Below are positions 34,210 through 44,900 of a stretch of 48,007 nt of DNA, piece by piece (the stretch's first letter is position 1; each line of letters opens with the position of its first letter). The position numbers and the translations under genes were made by a program. Origin of the DNA: Burkholderiales bacterium (lineage in GTDB: Bacteria; Pseudomonadota; Gammaproteobacteria; Burkholderiales; Casimicrobiaceae); the NCBI GenBank assembly GCA_017880805.1, contig JADGRP010000278.1:1-48007 (forward strand), given 5' to 3'. A model generated the notes under the pieces. The model saw only the letters and a list, made by a program, of their open reading frames with translations. It did no database searches and was not told the origin of the DNA.

Positions 34210-34860
34210 ATGGATTTCGAGCAAGCACGATTCAACATGGTGGAGCAGCAGATCCGCACCTGGGATGTTCTCGACCAGGAAGTGCTCGACCTTCTGTTCG
34301 AGGTGAGGCGCGAAGACTTCGTTCCGCTCGCCTTTCGTTCGCTCGCGTTCGCGGACCTCGAAATTCCGATCGGGGATGGCGAGCGGATGTGGACACCCAA
34401 GATGGAAGCGCGCGTGCTCCAGGAGCTCGACCTCAAGGCGAACGAGGCGGTGCTGGAGATCGGCACCGGAAGCGCTTACCTGACCGCGCTTCTTGCGCAT
34501 TGTTCCGCCGAGGTCACCAGCGTCGACATCCATGAAAGATTCGTCCTCGAGGCGCGCACCAAGCTCACGCGTGCGGGAATTGGCAACGTCAAAATGAAGG
34601 TTGGAGACGGCGCCCGCGGCTGGGGCAGCGAACAGTACGAAGCGATTGTGCTCACCGGTTCGACACCGGTGCTTGCCGAGGCGTGGCTCAAACAGCTCAA
34701 GCCGGGCGGGCGCATTTTTGCCGTCGTCGGCGATGCGCCGGCGATGAGCGCGCGCATGGTGCGTTGGGAAGCGCCCAGAGCGATGGTTACTGAAGATCTT
34801 TTCGAAACGGTCATCGCCCCGCTGCAAAACGCGGCGCAGCCCCAGCGGTTCGTGTTTTGA
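34210..34860 (+). CDS. protein-L-isoaspartate O-methyltransferase family protein
   Basis: 216 aa; MVEQQIRTWDVLD, VLEIGTGSAYLTALLAHCSAEVTSVDIHE, LKPGGRIFAVVGD. Confidence 0.9.
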   Translation: MDFEQARFNMVEQQIRTWDVLDQEVLDLLFEVRREDFVPLAFRSLAFADLEIPIGDGERMWTPKMEARVLQELDLKANEAVLEIGTGSAYLTALLAHCSAEVTSVDIHERFVLEARTKLTRAGIGNVKMKVGDGARGWGSEQYEAIVLTGSTPVLAEAWLKQLKPGGRIFAVVGDAPAMSARMVRWEAPRAMVTEDLFETVIAPLQNAAQPQRFVF

Positions 34861-34976
34861 GCATCGCAGCCGATGTCCTTGCCCGGGGTGCCGAGCCGGA
34901 GGCGCGCGACGTTCAAGGTCAGACAGGCCCGCCACGCCGTAAGCGAAGCGCCTCCACTCTGATGGGAACCAGGAAG

Positions 34977-36320
34977 ATGCTGAAACGCACGCTTGCGATC
35001 CTGATCGCTACGGCAATGTCGACTTCAACGGTCGCCACCGCCGAAGACCTGATCCAGATCTATCGCGACGCCGTCGCGAGCGATCCGGTGCTCGCGTCGG
35101 CTCGCGCTACGCGCGAGGCGACACAGGAGTTGGTGCCGCAAGCCCGTGCCGGATTGCTGCCGGCGGTGAACCTGGTGGGCAATGCCACCGAGCAGGATTT
35201 CAACGAGAAGCTTCACACCGATCCGACGGCCACGTTTCGCGAGAGATATCCCAATTACGCTTATACGGTCTCGGCCAGTCAGCCGCTGTACCGGCCACAG
35301 AACTCGATTGCGCTGAACCAGGCGAGGCAGCAGGTCGGGCAGGGCGATTACATCCTCGCCTCATCGCAGCAGGATCTAATCGTCCGGGCGATACAGGCGT
35401 ACCTCGACGTGCTGCTGGCACGGTTCAACATCGAGCTGACCGAAAGCCAGAAGGCGGCGGTGAGCGAGAATCTGGCCCAGGCCAAGCGCAACTTCGAAGT
35501 CGGCACGGCAACGATCACCGACACCAACGATGCCCAGGCGAAGTTCGATCAGATCGTCGCCCAGGAGATCTCGGCCCAGAACGATCTGGATAACAAGCTC
35601 GCGGCGCTGCGCGCCATCATCGGCCGCGCGCCAAAAGAGTTGCAGGGATTCAACGGGAGATTTCAGCCGGAGTTGCCGGTCCCCGGCACGCTCGAGCCGT
35701 GGGTGGAAAAAGCGATTCTGGAAAATTATCAGGTGCGTATCGCGCAGGCGAATCTGGATATCGCCACGCTCGAAGTCGACCGCCAACGCGCCGGGCATTA
35801 CCCGACGGTGGACCTGGTCGCGAGCTTCAATCAGGGCTACGCGGGCGCTGCGGCTTCGGCGGCGACCACGGGCGCCTTCGCCAACGACACGCGCCTCGCC
35901 ATTATCGGGGTGCAGTTGAACGTCCCGATCTATCAGGGCGGTGCGATCAGCTCCCGCGTACGCCAGGCGATCTCGAATCAGGAGAAAGCCCGCCAGGATC
36001 TGGAATTCGCGCGCCGGAATGCGCAGCTACTGGCACAGACATCGTTTTCGGGAGTCACCAACGGCGTTGCGCAGGTCAAGGCCTTCGAGCAAGCGCTCGC
36101 TTCGGCTCAGGTGTCGTATGATTCCAACAAGCTTGGACTGGAAGTCGGCGTGCGTACCAATCTCGACGTGTTGAACCAGCAACAACAGGTATTCCAGACG
36201 CGGTTCAACCTGGCGCAGTCCTACTACAATTTCGTGATTAACAATCTGAAGCTCAAGCAGGCAGTCGGTACGCTGACCGATGTCGACGTGGAGCAGGTCA
36301 ATCGCGATCTTGGAACGTAG
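34977..36320 (+). CDS. TolC family outer membrane protein
   Basis: Signal peptide MLKRTLAILIATAMSTSTVATAEDLIQIYRDAVASDPVLASARA; SQPLYRPQNSIALNQARQQV; GVRTNLDVLNQQQQVFQTRFNLAQSYYNFVINNLKLKQAVG. Confidence 0.94.
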   Translation: MLKRTLAILIATAMSTSTVATAEDLIQIYRDAVASDPVLASARATREATQELVPQARAGLLPAVNLVGNATEQDFNEKLHTDPTATFRERYPNYAYTVSASQPLYRPQNSIALNQARQQVGQGDYILASSQQDLIVRAIQAYLDVLLARFNIELTESQKAAVSENLAQAKRNFEVGTATITDTNDAQAKFDQIVAQEISAQNDLDNKLAALRAIIGRAPKELQGFNGRFQPELPVPGTLEPWVEKAILENYQVRIAQANLDIATLEVDRQRAGHYPTVDLVASFNQGYAGAAASAATTGAFANDTRLAIIGVQLNVPIYQGGAISSRVRQAISNQEKARQDLEFARRNAQLLAQTSFSGVTNGVAQVKAFEQALASAQVSYDSNKLGLEVGVRTNLDVLNQQQQVFQTRFNLAQSYYNFVINNLKLKQAVGTLTDVDVEQVNRDLGT

Positions 36321-37611
36321 TATTTCGCGGCGTGCCGCCGATCGCTGCGGCGACCTGCGGTTGCAGCCAGTTCCAGAGCCTTTGCGCGGCGCCGCGATGC
36401 GCGGCGTGGAATGTTCGTGCAGCGTCACGCATTGCCTGGCGGCGCGACGGGTCGGATAGCAGATCGCGAACTGCGCGCGCCAATTCATCGGCATCGGCGA
36501 CGAGGCGAGCGGCGCCCGCGGCGATGGCACCGGCCGTCGCTTCGGCAAAATTGAAAGTGTGCGGCCCGATCAGCACCGGGATGCCGAGCGCGATCGGCTC
36601 GATCAGATTCTGCCCCCCCAGCGGCAAGAGGCTGCCGCCGACAAAAGCGAGGTCGGTCGCGACGTAGTACGCCGACATCTCTCCCATCGAATCGCCAAGC
36701 ACGACGCCGATGTCGGCGGGCACCGACGCATTTTCGCTGCGGCGAACGAATGGCATGCCGCGCGACCGCAGCAGCTCGGCGACGACGGCGAAGCGATTCG
36801 GATGCCGCGGCACGATGACCAGAAGCGAGCCTGCCGGCATCGGCCAGCGCGCAATGGCGTCGAGAATCAGCGCTTCCTCGCCGTCGCGGGTACTGGCCGC
36901 CATCCATACGGGACGAGACGCACCAAAACGCAACCTGAATTCTGCCCCGAGGGTCAACGCATTGTCGGGGATATTGACGTCGTACTTCAGGTTTCCGGTA
37001 ACGATAGGCGTCGGTGCGCCGAGTCGCGCAAGACGGGTGGCGTCTGCGGGCGATTGCGCAGCCACGCCGCGCAATCGCTGCAGCATCGGCCGGGTCAGCG
37101 ACGAAAATCGGGCATAGCGCTGCGCCGAACGTTCCGACATGCGCGCATTGACCAGGAACACCGGAACGTCCTGACGGTGCGCCTGCGCGATGAGATTGGG
37201 CCACAGTTCGGTCTCGACCAGGAAACCGGCGGCCGGGCGAAAATGCGCCAGAAAGCGATTGACGGTGAACGGAAGGTCGTAGGGCAGCCATGCCTGGACG
37301 ACGCCATCGCCGAACAGTTCGCGCCCCGCTTCGCGTCCGGACGCGGTCATGTGTGTCAGCAGGATCGTCGCTTCGGGATAGGTGCTCTTCATTCGCTGCA
37401 CCAGCGGAAGTGCGGCCCTCGTCTCGCCGACGGAAACGGAATGCACCCAGAGCAGGGGCGCCGAAAACGTGCCGGAGCGATAGCGCCCGAAGCGTTCGCC
37501 GATCGCGCTTCGATACATCGGCTCGCGCCGTCCTCGCCACCACAAGCGAAGCGGAAGCAGCGGGCAAGCCGCGGAACCGATCAGTGTGTAAAGTGCACGC
37601 GCCGCTTCCAC
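36298..37611 (-). CDS. waaA: 3-deoxy-D-manno-octulosonic-acid (Kdo) transferase
   Basis: 437 aa; LWVHSVSVGETRAALPLVQRMKSTYPEATILLTHMTASGRE, VETELWPNLI, GGQNLIEPIALGIPVLIGPHTFNF. Confidence 0.95.
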   Translation of the reverse strand: MEAARALYTLIGSAACPLLPLRLWWRGRREPMYRSAIGERFGRYRSGTFSAPLLWVHSVSVGETRAALPLVQRMKSTYPEATILLTHMTASGREAGRELFGDGVVQAWLPYDLPFTVNRFLAHFRPAAGFLVETELWPNLIAQAHRQDVPVFLVNARMSERSAQRYARFSSLTRPMLQRLRGVAAQSPADATRLARLGAPTPIVTGNLKYDVNIPDNALTLGAEFRLRFGASRPVWMAASTRDGEEALILDAIARWPMPAGSLLVIVPRHPNRFAVVAELLRSRGMPFVRRSENASVPADIGVVLGDSMGEMSAYYVATDLAFVGGSLLPLGGQNLIEPIALGIPVLIGPHTFNFAEATAGAIAAGAARLVADADELARAVRDLLSDPSRRQAMRDAARTFHAAHRGAAQRLWNWLQPQVAAAIGGTPRNTTFQDRD

Positions 37612-37625
37612 GGGAGCTTACTTTC

Positions 37626-38603
37626 TCAGTCCGAAGTGCGGCGCATGATCGCGCCAGTGGCGGCGATGACCTGTTCCGGCGAGGGCACCATTCCTGCTCC
37701 GCCAAGATCCCGCGCGTGGCCACCGACGCGCGCGACCCCTGCCAGTTTCGGATCCGTGGCGACGAACACCGCAATGGTCGGCACACCCAGCGCGGCGGCA
37801 AGGTGCACCAGTCCCGTGTCCACGCCACAGACGAGATCGGCGCGAGCGAGCAGCGACGCGGTTTCCGACAAGCTGCGCCGTGCGGCAACGCAAGCGCCGA
37901 CTATGCCGTGCGCGAGCCGTTCGCTGCGCGCGGCCTCGACAGCATTTCCTGACGGCAGCAGCACGGCCATGCCAGCCTGCGTGAAATGCACGATCAGCGA
38001 TCGCCAGTGCGCTTCCGGCCAAAGCTTGTCGTCGCGGCTGGTGGAGTGAATGAAAACAGCGAACGGAGTGAGTGGTAGTTCTGGCGGCGATTCATCCGAC
38101 CGCGCGACCGACAGGCCGAAGCGTGGCGGACCGACGGGTTCGTATCCCAAAGCTTTGCCCGCGAGTTCGCGGCAGCGATCGATCAAATGCTGGCGCGCCG
38201 GGATGCGATGGGTGCGTCGATAGGCGAGTGTTGCGGCAGGTTCGCGGATGCTCGAACGGTCGGGCCCATGCACAGCGCCACGCGCGAGCAAGCCGATCAG
38301 CGCGCCCTTGACCTGTTCCTGCAAGTCCAGAACGACGTCGTAACGCTGTGCCCTGACCGCGCCGCGAAAGGCGGCGATTTCACGCCAGGTGGCGCGCGCC
38401 AGCAACGCATGGCGCCACCGCCGCAAAGCCACCGGGATGACAGTACGCACCTCGCGATTCAAGGCCACCAGCTCGACGAACATTTCCTCCGCGACCCAGT
38501 CGACGCTCATGCCGGCGCGATGTTGCCGGATGTCGTGCACCACCGGCAATGCGTGCACGATATCGCCGAGCGACGATGGCCGGACAATCAAGACGCTGCT
38601 CAT
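37626..38603 (-). CDS. waaC: lipopolysaccharide heptosyltransferase I
   Basis: MSSVLIVRPSSLGDIVHALPVVHDIRQ, DLQEQVKGALIGLLARGAVHG, VCGVDTGLVHLAAALGVPTIAVF. Confidence 0.93.
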   Translation of the reverse strand: MSSVLIVRPSSLGDIVHALPVVHDIRQHRAGMSVDWVAEEMFVELVALNREVRTVIPVALRRWRHALLARATWREIAAFRGAVRAQRYDVVLDLQEQVKGALIGLLARGAVHGPDRSSIREPAATLAYRRTHRIPARQHLIDRCRELAGKALGYEPVGPPRFGLSVARSDESPPELPLTPFAVFIHSTSRDDKLWPEAHWRSLIVHFTQAGMAVLLPSGNAVEAARSERLAHGIVGACVAARRSLSETASLLARADLVCGVDTGLVHLAAALGVPTIAVFVATDPKLAGVARVGGHARDLGGAGMVPSPEQVIAATGAIMRRTSD

Positions 38604-38784
38604 CGTGGGGCGTTCGCTGCGCTGCCGACACCGGTGCCGGGCGCCGCTCGACCGTCGATTGCGGTTGGCTGGATCACGGCCAGATTTGAACGTAGAATAA
38701 GCAGCGCATTCCGGCCGTATCGTGACTACCGAGGTGAACCTCTGCGCGGAAAGCGAAGACCGAGGCGCCTCCACGTTTGACGCG

Positions 38785-39564
38785 ATGTCCGATCCGCTTC
38801 CTCCGCTTGCCCTGACCCTCGTGGTGATCACTCGCGATGCCGGCGCCAGCCTCGCCGCGTGCCTGAACTCGGCTCGATTTGCGTCACAAACCATCGTTGT
38901 CGACTCGGGCAGTGGCGATGATACCGCACAAATTGCGAAGAGCTGTGGCGCGCTGGTGATCGAGCAGGCGTGGCTGGGTTTCGGGCCGCAGAAGAATTTC
39001 GCCGTGGCGCAGGCGGCGAACGACTGGGTGCTCTGCCTGGACGCGGATGAATGCGTCTCGCCCGAGTTGGCGCGTGCTATCCGCTCGGCGCTGCAGCATG
39101 CGCAGTTCAACGCGTACGAAATGCCGCGGCGGAACCGTTTTCTCGGCAAATGGCTCGGGCACGGCGAGGGATATCCGGATTGGAGCCTGCGCCTGTTCGA
39201 TCGCCGCCATGCGCGATGGAGCGACGACGTAGTGCACGAACACGTTCTCGCCGACGGCAGGGTAGGTCGCCTGAGCGGCGACCTGATGCACACCTCGGGC
39301 GAATCGCTCGAGGCCTATCTCGCCAAGCAGAACCGGTATACGACGCTGCAGGCCGAGGGACTGTTTGCGCGGGGCGAGCGCTTTTCCGCAGCGCGGCTCA
39401 TCGCGTCGCCGATCGCCCGTTTCATCCGTTCTTATGTCCTGCGCGGCGGCTTTCTCGACGGCATCGCGGGCCTCGTTCACATTTCGATCGGCTGCTTCAA
39501 CAGCTTTTCAAAATACGCAAAGCTGCGCGCGCTCGAACAGGCGGAGCGGAGTCGGCCGTCATGA
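38785..39564 (+). CDS. glycosyltransferase family 2 protein (LPS core glucosyltransferase-like)
   Basis: ALTLVVITRDAGASLAACLNSARFASQTIVVDSGSGDDT; DWVLCLDADECVSPELARAI. Alternative start at 38722. Confidence 0.87.
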   Translation: MSDPLPPLALTLVVITRDAGASLAACLNSARFASQTIVVDSGSGDDTAQIAKSCGALVIEQAWLGFGPQKNFAVAQAANDWVLCLDADECVSPELARAIRSALQHAQFNAYEMPRRNRFLGKWLGHGEGYPDWSLRLFDRRHARWSDDVVHEHVLADGRVGRLSGDLMHTSGESLEAYLAKQNRYTTLQAEGLFARGERFSAARLIASPIARFIRSYVLRGGFLDGIAGLVHISIGCFNSFSKYAKLRALEQAERSRPS

Positions 39565-40556
39565 AGGTCCTCGTGACAGGCGCGGCCGGCTTCATCGGCA
39601 TGCACCTCGTGCATCGCTTGCGTCGCGACGGCACAGACGTGGTCGCCGTCGACAGCTTCGACCCCTATTACGACGTCGGGCTCAAGCGCGCGCGCGCGGC
39701 GCGGCTGGGACATATCGGTGTTCGCTGCGAAACGCTCGATCTCGCCGATGCGGTGGCGACCGCGGCATTTTTTCGCAGCGCGCGCGTCAGCCACGTCGCG
39801 CACCTGGCCGCGCAGCCAGGCGTGCGCTATTCGCTCGTCAACCCTGCGGCGTACCTTCGCAACAACATCGACGCCTTCGGCGTGGTGCTCGAGGGGTGCC
39901 GTCACGGCGGCGTCGAACATCTGGTCTACGCATCGAGCTCCAGCGTTTATGGAGCCAATCACACGCTCCCGTTTTCCGAGGACCAGAACGTCGATCATCC
40001 GGTGAGCTTGTACGCCGCAACGAAAAAAGCCAATGAATTGATGGCGCACAGTTACAGCCATCTTTTCAGGATGCCGGCGACCGGATTGCGCTTTTTCACC
40101 GTCTACGGGCCTTGGGGGCGGCCGGACATGTCGCCGATGCTGTTTACGCGCGCCATGCTCGAGGGCAGGCCGATCAAGGTTTTCAACTACGGCAGGATGC
40201 AGCGCGACTTTACCTATATCGACGACATTGTCGAGGGTGTCGTTCGCGTCCTGTCGCGGCCGCCGGTGGCCTCGGCGTCGAGCGCCGCTCCCAGTGCGAT
40301 CTACAACATCGGCAATCACACCGCGGTCGAGCTCGAGACATTCATAAGCGAGCTGGAGCGCCTGCTCGGCGTGCGCGCAATAAGGGATTACGAGCCGCTT
40401 CAGCCGGGCGACGTGCCAGCGACATTTGCGTCGATCGAGCGGCTCGCCGCCGCCACCGGCTTCGCGCCGTCGACTCCGTTGAATGTCGGGCTCGAGCGCT
40501 TCGTGCAGTGGTATCGCGAATACTACGGCGAAGGCGAATCGGCTCTACCCGCGTGA
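39561..40556 (+). CDS. NAD-dependent epimerase/dehydratase (UDP-glucuronate 4-epimerase-like)
   Basis: MKVLVTGAAGFIGMHLVHRLRRDGTDVVAVDSFDPYYDVGLKRARAARL; YASSSSVYGANHTLPFSE; YAATKKANELMAHSYSHLF. ATGA overlap upstream. Confidence 0.9.
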   Translation: MKVLVTGAAGFIGMHLVHRLRRDGTDVVAVDSFDPYYDVGLKRARAARLGHIGVRCETLDLADAVATAAFFRSARVSHVAHLAAQPGVRYSLVNPAAYLRNNIDAFGVVLEGCRHGGVEHLVYASSSSVYGANHTLPFSEDQNVDHPVSLYAATKKANELMAHSYSHLFRMPATGLRFFTVYGPWGRPDMSPMLFTRAMLEGRPIKVFNYGRMQRDFTYIDDIVEGVVRVLSRPPVASASSAAPSAIYNIGNHTAVELETFISELERLLGVRAIRDYEPLQPGDVPATFASIERLAAATGFAPSTPLNVGLERFVQWYREYYGEGESALPA

Positions 40557-40627
40557 TAAAATCCACTCGCAAGAAAATTCCGTACTTTAGAGAATAAGCG
40601 CGAGCGTGCGCGGCGCATGGAGTCAGC

Positions 40628-41686
40628 ATGATTCTGGTGACCGGAGGTGCCGGGTTCATTGGTGCAAATTTCATTCTCGACTGGCTCGACTGCAGCGACG
40701 AACCGGTCGTCAACCTCGACAAGCTGACCTACGCCGGCAATCTCGGCAATCTTGCCTCGCTTAAACGCGATTCGCGGCACATATTCGTCCGCGGCGACAT
40801 CGGCGATCGCGACTTGGTGCTGAGCCTGCTCAACGAACACCGGCCGCGCGCCATCGTCAACTTCGCAGCGGAGAGCCACGTCGATCGCTCGATTCACGGG
40901 CCCGCGGATTTCATCGCCACCAATATCGTCGGCACATTCGCTCTGCTCGACGCGGTGCGCGCCTACTGGACAGCGCTGGCAGGCGACGAGCGCACGCATT
41001 TTCGCTTCGTGCACATCTCAACCGACGAGGTGTACGGCTCGCTCGAGCCGGGCGCACCCTCGTTCGCGGAGACGAATTCCTACGCACCCAACAGCCCTTA
41101 CTCGGCGTCGAAGGCGTCGGCGGATCATCTGGTGCGGGCCTACCATCACACTTACGGCCTTCCGACATTGACCACCAACTGCTCGAACAATTACGGGCCG
41201 CGGCAGTTCCCGGAAAAATTGATCCCGCTGATGCTGCACAACGGACTCGCCGGCAAGCCGCTGCCGATCTACGGCGATGGTGGGAACGTGCGCGACTGGC
41301 TCTACGTCGGCGATCACTGTGCCGCGATCCGGACCGTACTGGAGCGCGGAGCTCCCGGCGAAACGTATAACGTCGGCGGCAACGCCGAGATCACCAATCT
41401 CAACCTGGTGCGCACGCTTTGCCGTGTCCTCGGCGAGCTAAAGCCGGGATGCGATGCCGAATCGCGGATCACCTTTGTCAGGGACCGCGCGGGACACGAC
41501 CGGCGTTATGCCATCGATGCGTCGAAGATTCGCCGCGAGCTGGGATGGGAACCGCGCGAGACCTTCGAATCGGGGATCGCGCGCACCGTTCGCTGGTATC
41601 TAGACAATGCCGCATGGCTGGCTGCGGTCACCAGCGGCGAGTACCAGAAATGGATCTCGCTCAACTACGCGGCCGAGGTCGTGTGA
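40628..41686 (+). CDS. rfbB: dTDP-glucose 4,6-dehydratase
   Basis: [71 protein letters not shown]. Confidence 0.96.
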   Translation: MILVTGGAGFIGANFILDWLDCSDEPVVNLDKLTYAGNLGNLASLKRDSRHIFVRGDIGDRDLVLSLLNEHRPRAIVNFAAESHVDRSIHGPADFIATNIVGTFALLDAVRAYWTALAGDERTHFRFVHISTDEVYGSLEPGAPSFAETNSYAPNSPYSASKASADHLVRAYHHTYGLPTLTTNCSNNYGPRQFPEKLIPLMLHNGLAGKPLPIYGDGGNVRDWLYVGDHCAAIRTVLERGAPGETYNVGGNAEITNLNLVRTLCRVLGELKPGCDAESRITFVRDRAGHDRRYAIDASKIRRELGWEPRETFESGIARTVRWYLDNAAWLAAVTSGEYQKWISLNYAAEVV

Positions 41687-41688
41687 CG

Positions 41689-42570
41689 ATGCGCAAGGGC
41701 ATCATCCTCGCCGGGGGGTCGGGGACCCGGCTCTACCCGGTGACACAGGTGCTGTCGAAACAGCTGCTGCCGGTTTACGACAAGCCGATGATCTACTATC
41801 CCTTGTCGACGCTGATGTTGGCGGGGATTCGCGACATCCTGTTGATCTCTACTCCGGACGATACGCCGCGATTCGCGCAACTCCTCGGCGACGGAGCACG
41901 CTGGGGGATGAACTTGACCTACGCCGTTCAGCCGTCGCCGGACGGACTTGCACAGGCGTTTCTAATCGGCCGCTCTTTTGTCGGCGGCGAATCTCCCGCT
42001 CTGGTGCTCGGCGACAATATTTTCTACGGCAACGATCTGCAGCCGATGCTCGAGCGCGCCGCGGCGCGCGATAAAGGCGCCACGATCTTCGCCTATCCGG
42101 TGGCGGATCCCGAGCGGTACGGTGTTGCCGAGTTCGATACTGCCGGTCGCGTCCTGAGTCTGGAAGAAAAGCCGGCACAGCCGAGATCGCGGTACGCGGT
42201 CACGGGACTCTATTTTTACGACAACCGGGTCCTCGACATCGCCGCGTCGCTCAAACCCTCCTCGCGCGGTGAGCTCGAGATCACCGACGTCAACAAAGTC
42301 TACCTCGACGATGGTGAGCTGGCCGTCGAGGTGATGGGCCGTGGCATGGCGTGGCTCGACACTGGCACGCATGAATCGTTGCTCGAGGCCGGGCAGTACA
42401 TCGCCACCATAGAGCGCAGGCAGGGCCTGAAAATCGCGTGCCCGGAGGAAATTGCATACCGCCTGGGCTATATCGACGCGGCCAGCCTGGAACTGCTCGG
42501 CAACGCAATGGCAAAAAACGCGTACGGCAGCTACCTGCTCGGCTTGTTACGCGAGCCGCTGGTGCGCTGA
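41689..42570 (+). CDS. rfbA: glucose-1-phosphate thymidylyltransferase
   Basis: [56 protein letters not shown]. Confidence 0.96.
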   Translation: MRKGIILAGGSGTRLYPVTQVLSKQLLPVYDKPMIYYPLSTLMLAGIRDILLISTPDDTPRFAQLLGDGARWGMNLTYAVQPSPDGLAQAFLIGRSFVGGESPALVLGDNIFYGNDLQPMLERAAARDKGATIFAYPVADPERYGVAEFDTAGRVLSLEEKPAQPRSRYAVTGLYFYDNRVLDIAASLKPSSRGELEITDVNKVYLDDGELAVEVMGRGMAWLDTGTHESLLEAGQYIATIERRQGLKIACPEEIAYRLGYIDAASLELLGNAMAKNAYGSYLLGLLREPLVR

Positions 42571-42580
42571 CAATCGGGCG

Positions 42581-43123
42581 ATGAAGGTCACACCGACGGC
42601 ACTCGGCGATGTGCTGCTCATCGAGCCGCGCGTTTTCGGAGATGCGCGCGGCTTTTTTTTCGAAAGCTACAATCGCCGGGCGATGGCCGAGGCCGGGCTC
42701 GATGTCGAATTCGTGCAGGATAACCACTCCCGCTCCGCGCGAGGCGTGCTGCGCGGATTGCATTATCAGATCGAGCATGCGCAAGGCAAGCTGGTCAGGG
42801 TCGTCTCGGGCGAGGTATATGACGTCGCGGTCGACATGAGGCGAAGCTCGCCCACGTTCGGTCGCTCGATCGGCATGACGCTGTCTGCGCACGACAAGCG
42901 GATGCTGTGGATTCCGCCGGGGTTCGCGCACGGCTTTCTGGTGCTCTCGGAAGCGGCCGAGTTTCTCTACAAGACCACGGATTATTGGTACCCGGAGTTC
43001 GAGCGCAGTCTGCTGTGGAGCGATTCCGCACTCGGCATCGCGTGGCCTGTGCAGCAAGCGCCGACGCTGGCCGCCAAGGACGCGGCCGGAACGCCGTTCT
43101 CGCTCGCCGACGCGTATCCGTGA
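42581..43123 (+). CDS. rfbC: dTDP-4-dehydrorhamnose 3,5-epimerase
   Basis: IEPRVFGDARGFFFESYNRRAM, DNHSRSARGVLRGLHYQ, IPPGFAHGFLVLSEAAEFLYKTTDYW. Confidence 0.96.
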   Translation: MKVTPTALGDVLLIEPRVFGDARGFFFESYNRRAMAEAGLDVEFVQDNHSRSARGVLRGLHYQIEHAQGKLVRVVSGEVYDVAVDMRRSSPTFGRSIGMTLSAHDKRMLWIPPGFAHGFLVLSEAAEFLYKTTDYWYPEFERSLLWSDSALGIAWPVQQAPTLAAKDAAGTPFSLADAYP

Positions 43124-43992
43124 CGCGACCGACGATACTGCTTGTCGGATCGGCGGGACAGCTGGGGTTCGAGCTTGCACGCGTGCTGCCCGCGCACGGC
43201 CAAGTGGTTGCATTGGATCGTGCCGTGCTCGATCTGTCCGACGCCGACGCAATAATCGCGGCGGTGCGCGGCACGCGGCCGCAGTTTATCGTGAATGCCG
43301 CCGCGTATACGGCCGTCGATCGCGCCGAAAGCGAGCAGGCCCAGGCCGACGCGATCAACGCCCGGGCTCCCGGCATTCTCGCCGAGGAAGCCAAACGATC
43401 CGGTGCGCTGCTCATCCATTACTCGACCGACTACGTTTTCGACGGCGAGGCCGCGGCACCATACGACGAGCAAGCCGCGCCCAATCCAATCAATGCCTAC
43501 GGCCGTAGCAAGCTAGGCGGAGAGCGCGCGATCGCCGCGGTTGGCGGTGCGAGCCTGGTGCTGCGCACCAGCTGGGTCTATGGACTTCGCGGCCAGAATT
43601 TCCTGACGACAATGCGAAGGCTTGCCGCCGAACGCGAAGAGCTGAGAGTCGTCGCCGATCAAATTGGCACGCCCAACTGGACACGGTCTTTGGCGGATGC
43701 GACCGCGTTGCTCATCGGACTCGGCAGCGCGGACCTCGCCGAGCGCGCCGGGCTTTATCACTTAAGCGGTAGCGGCAGTACGAGCTGGTTCGACTTTGCG
43801 CGCGCGATTTTCGAGGGCGCGGATCGTCCCCGTGTGGCGCCGATCACCAGCGCGGAATATCCAACCGCCGCGCGCCGGCCGCGCCGCTCGGTCCTCGCCA
43901 GCGTCAAGTTCGCAGATACCTTCGGATTTGCTCTGCCGCCGTGGGAAGAAATGCTTCACGCCTGTATGGCGGAACTGGCCGAGCTGCGCTGA
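43120..43992 (+). CDS. rfbD: dTDP-4-dehydrorhamnose reductase
   Basis: TILLVGSAGQLGFELARVL, NAAAYTAVDRAE, YSTDYVFDGEAAAPYDE; GTG start overlaps rfbC stop. Confidence 0.95.
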   Translation: MTRPTILLVGSAGQLGFELARVLPAHGQVVALDRAVLDLSDADAIIAAVRGTRPQFIVNAAAYTAVDRAESEQAQADAINARAPGILAEEAKRSGALLIHYSTDYVFDGEAAAPYDEQAAPNPINAYGRSKLGGERAIAAVGGASLVLRTSWVYGLRGQNFLTTMRRLAAEREELRVVADQIGTPNWTRSLADATALLIGLGSADLAERAGLYHLSGSGSTSWFDFARAIFEGADRPRVAPITSAEYPTAARRPRRSVLASVKFADTFGFALPPWEEMLHACMAELAELR

Positions 43993-44016
43993 ATTGCGCT
44001 CCTGGCCGGCGGCAGG

Positions 44017-44832
44017 TTAGAACCTGAAGGCGCAGCTTGCTTTGTCGCCGCGGTTGATGACAAGGCCCGCGCCGGCAGCGACGATCGCATTCATGCCGAA
44101 CGTCACGCCTCCAAGCTGGGCATTCATCCGATAGCTCGCCAGCGTCGCAAGCGGCTCCGTACCGACGACGGCTGTGCTCTGGTCCGTCGTCGTAATCCGG
44201 CAGCGTATGCAATGCTTGACCAGCTTGAACGCGAGGCTGCCCAAGCGAATCTCATCGAAGTGATCCTCATCGTAAGCATCGATGCCGGACAGCACGACGT
44301 TGGGACGGAAGCGATTCATCGGCAGCGGTTGCGCGAGACGCGAATTTAGATCGGCAAGCGACGCCTCGGACAGGATCAGCAGTGGGTACGCGTCCGCAAA
44401 CGCCGTGTGCGCCCCGGAATCGCCGGCATAGGCCACGTTGCAATGGCGTCGAACCGCGAGGTCGAATCGCACTAGACGCAGCGGTAAATGCAGGGCAGAC
44501 GACAGCCATGCTGCCGCCTCGTCACCCTGATCGATGGCCGGAACGCTGTCACTCCATACTGTCACCAGCCGCGTTGCCCCGTCCAGGTTGAGCGGCACGG
44601 TCAGGCGCGAACTGTCCGGCACCTCAAGCTCCAGCGCCGCATGGGTCAGCGACGTCTCTACCAGTACCAGGCGCGGCACGTCACGCTGAGTGACGAATCG
44701 ACCGTCGTTATCGACAATCATCCATTCGCGGTCGAAAGCCAGGCCGCGCTCGACGACCGGCGAGGTTTCGAGTGCGATGCCGCGGCAGCTCTTGACGGGA
44801 TACACATGCAGCGAGGCGATGGTTGCGCCCAT
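44017..44832 (-). CDS. MOSC domain-containing protein
   Basis: MGATIASLHVYPVKSCRGIALETSPVVERGLAFDREWMIVD; FRPNVVLSGIDAYDEDHFDEIRLG; KHCIRCRITTTDQ. Confidence 0.9.
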   Translation of the reverse strand: MGATIASLHVYPVKSCRGIALETSPVVERGLAFDREWMIVDNDGRFVTQRDVPRLVLVETSLTHAALELEVPDSSRLTVPLNLDGATRLVTVWSDSVPAIDQGDEAAAWLSSALHLPLRLVRFDLAVRRHCNVAYAGDSGAHTAFADAYPLLILSEASLADLNSRLAQPLPMNRFRPNVVLSGIDAYDEDHFDEIRLGSLAFKLVKHCIRCRITTTDQSTAVVGTEPLATLASYRMNAQLGGVTFGMNAIVAAGAGLVINRGDKASCAFRF

Positions 44833-44853
44833 GAACGGGACCCTGGACATAAA

Positions 44854-44878
44854 AAGGGCGGCGTTTCGGGCCGCCCTT
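44854..44878 (-). terminator. intrinsic terminator downstream of the cytochrome c gene
   Basis: Minus strand AAGGGCGGC-loop-GCCGCCCTT followed by TTTTTAT. Confidence 0.8.
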
Positions 44879-44900
44879 CTGGTGACGCGATGCGCAATTT

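Noticed and set aside
43984-44003. Possible 10-bp duplication at the rfbD stop (CTGCGCTGAA TTGCGCTCCT)
   Set aside because: Only about six matching bases; within chance for this composition.
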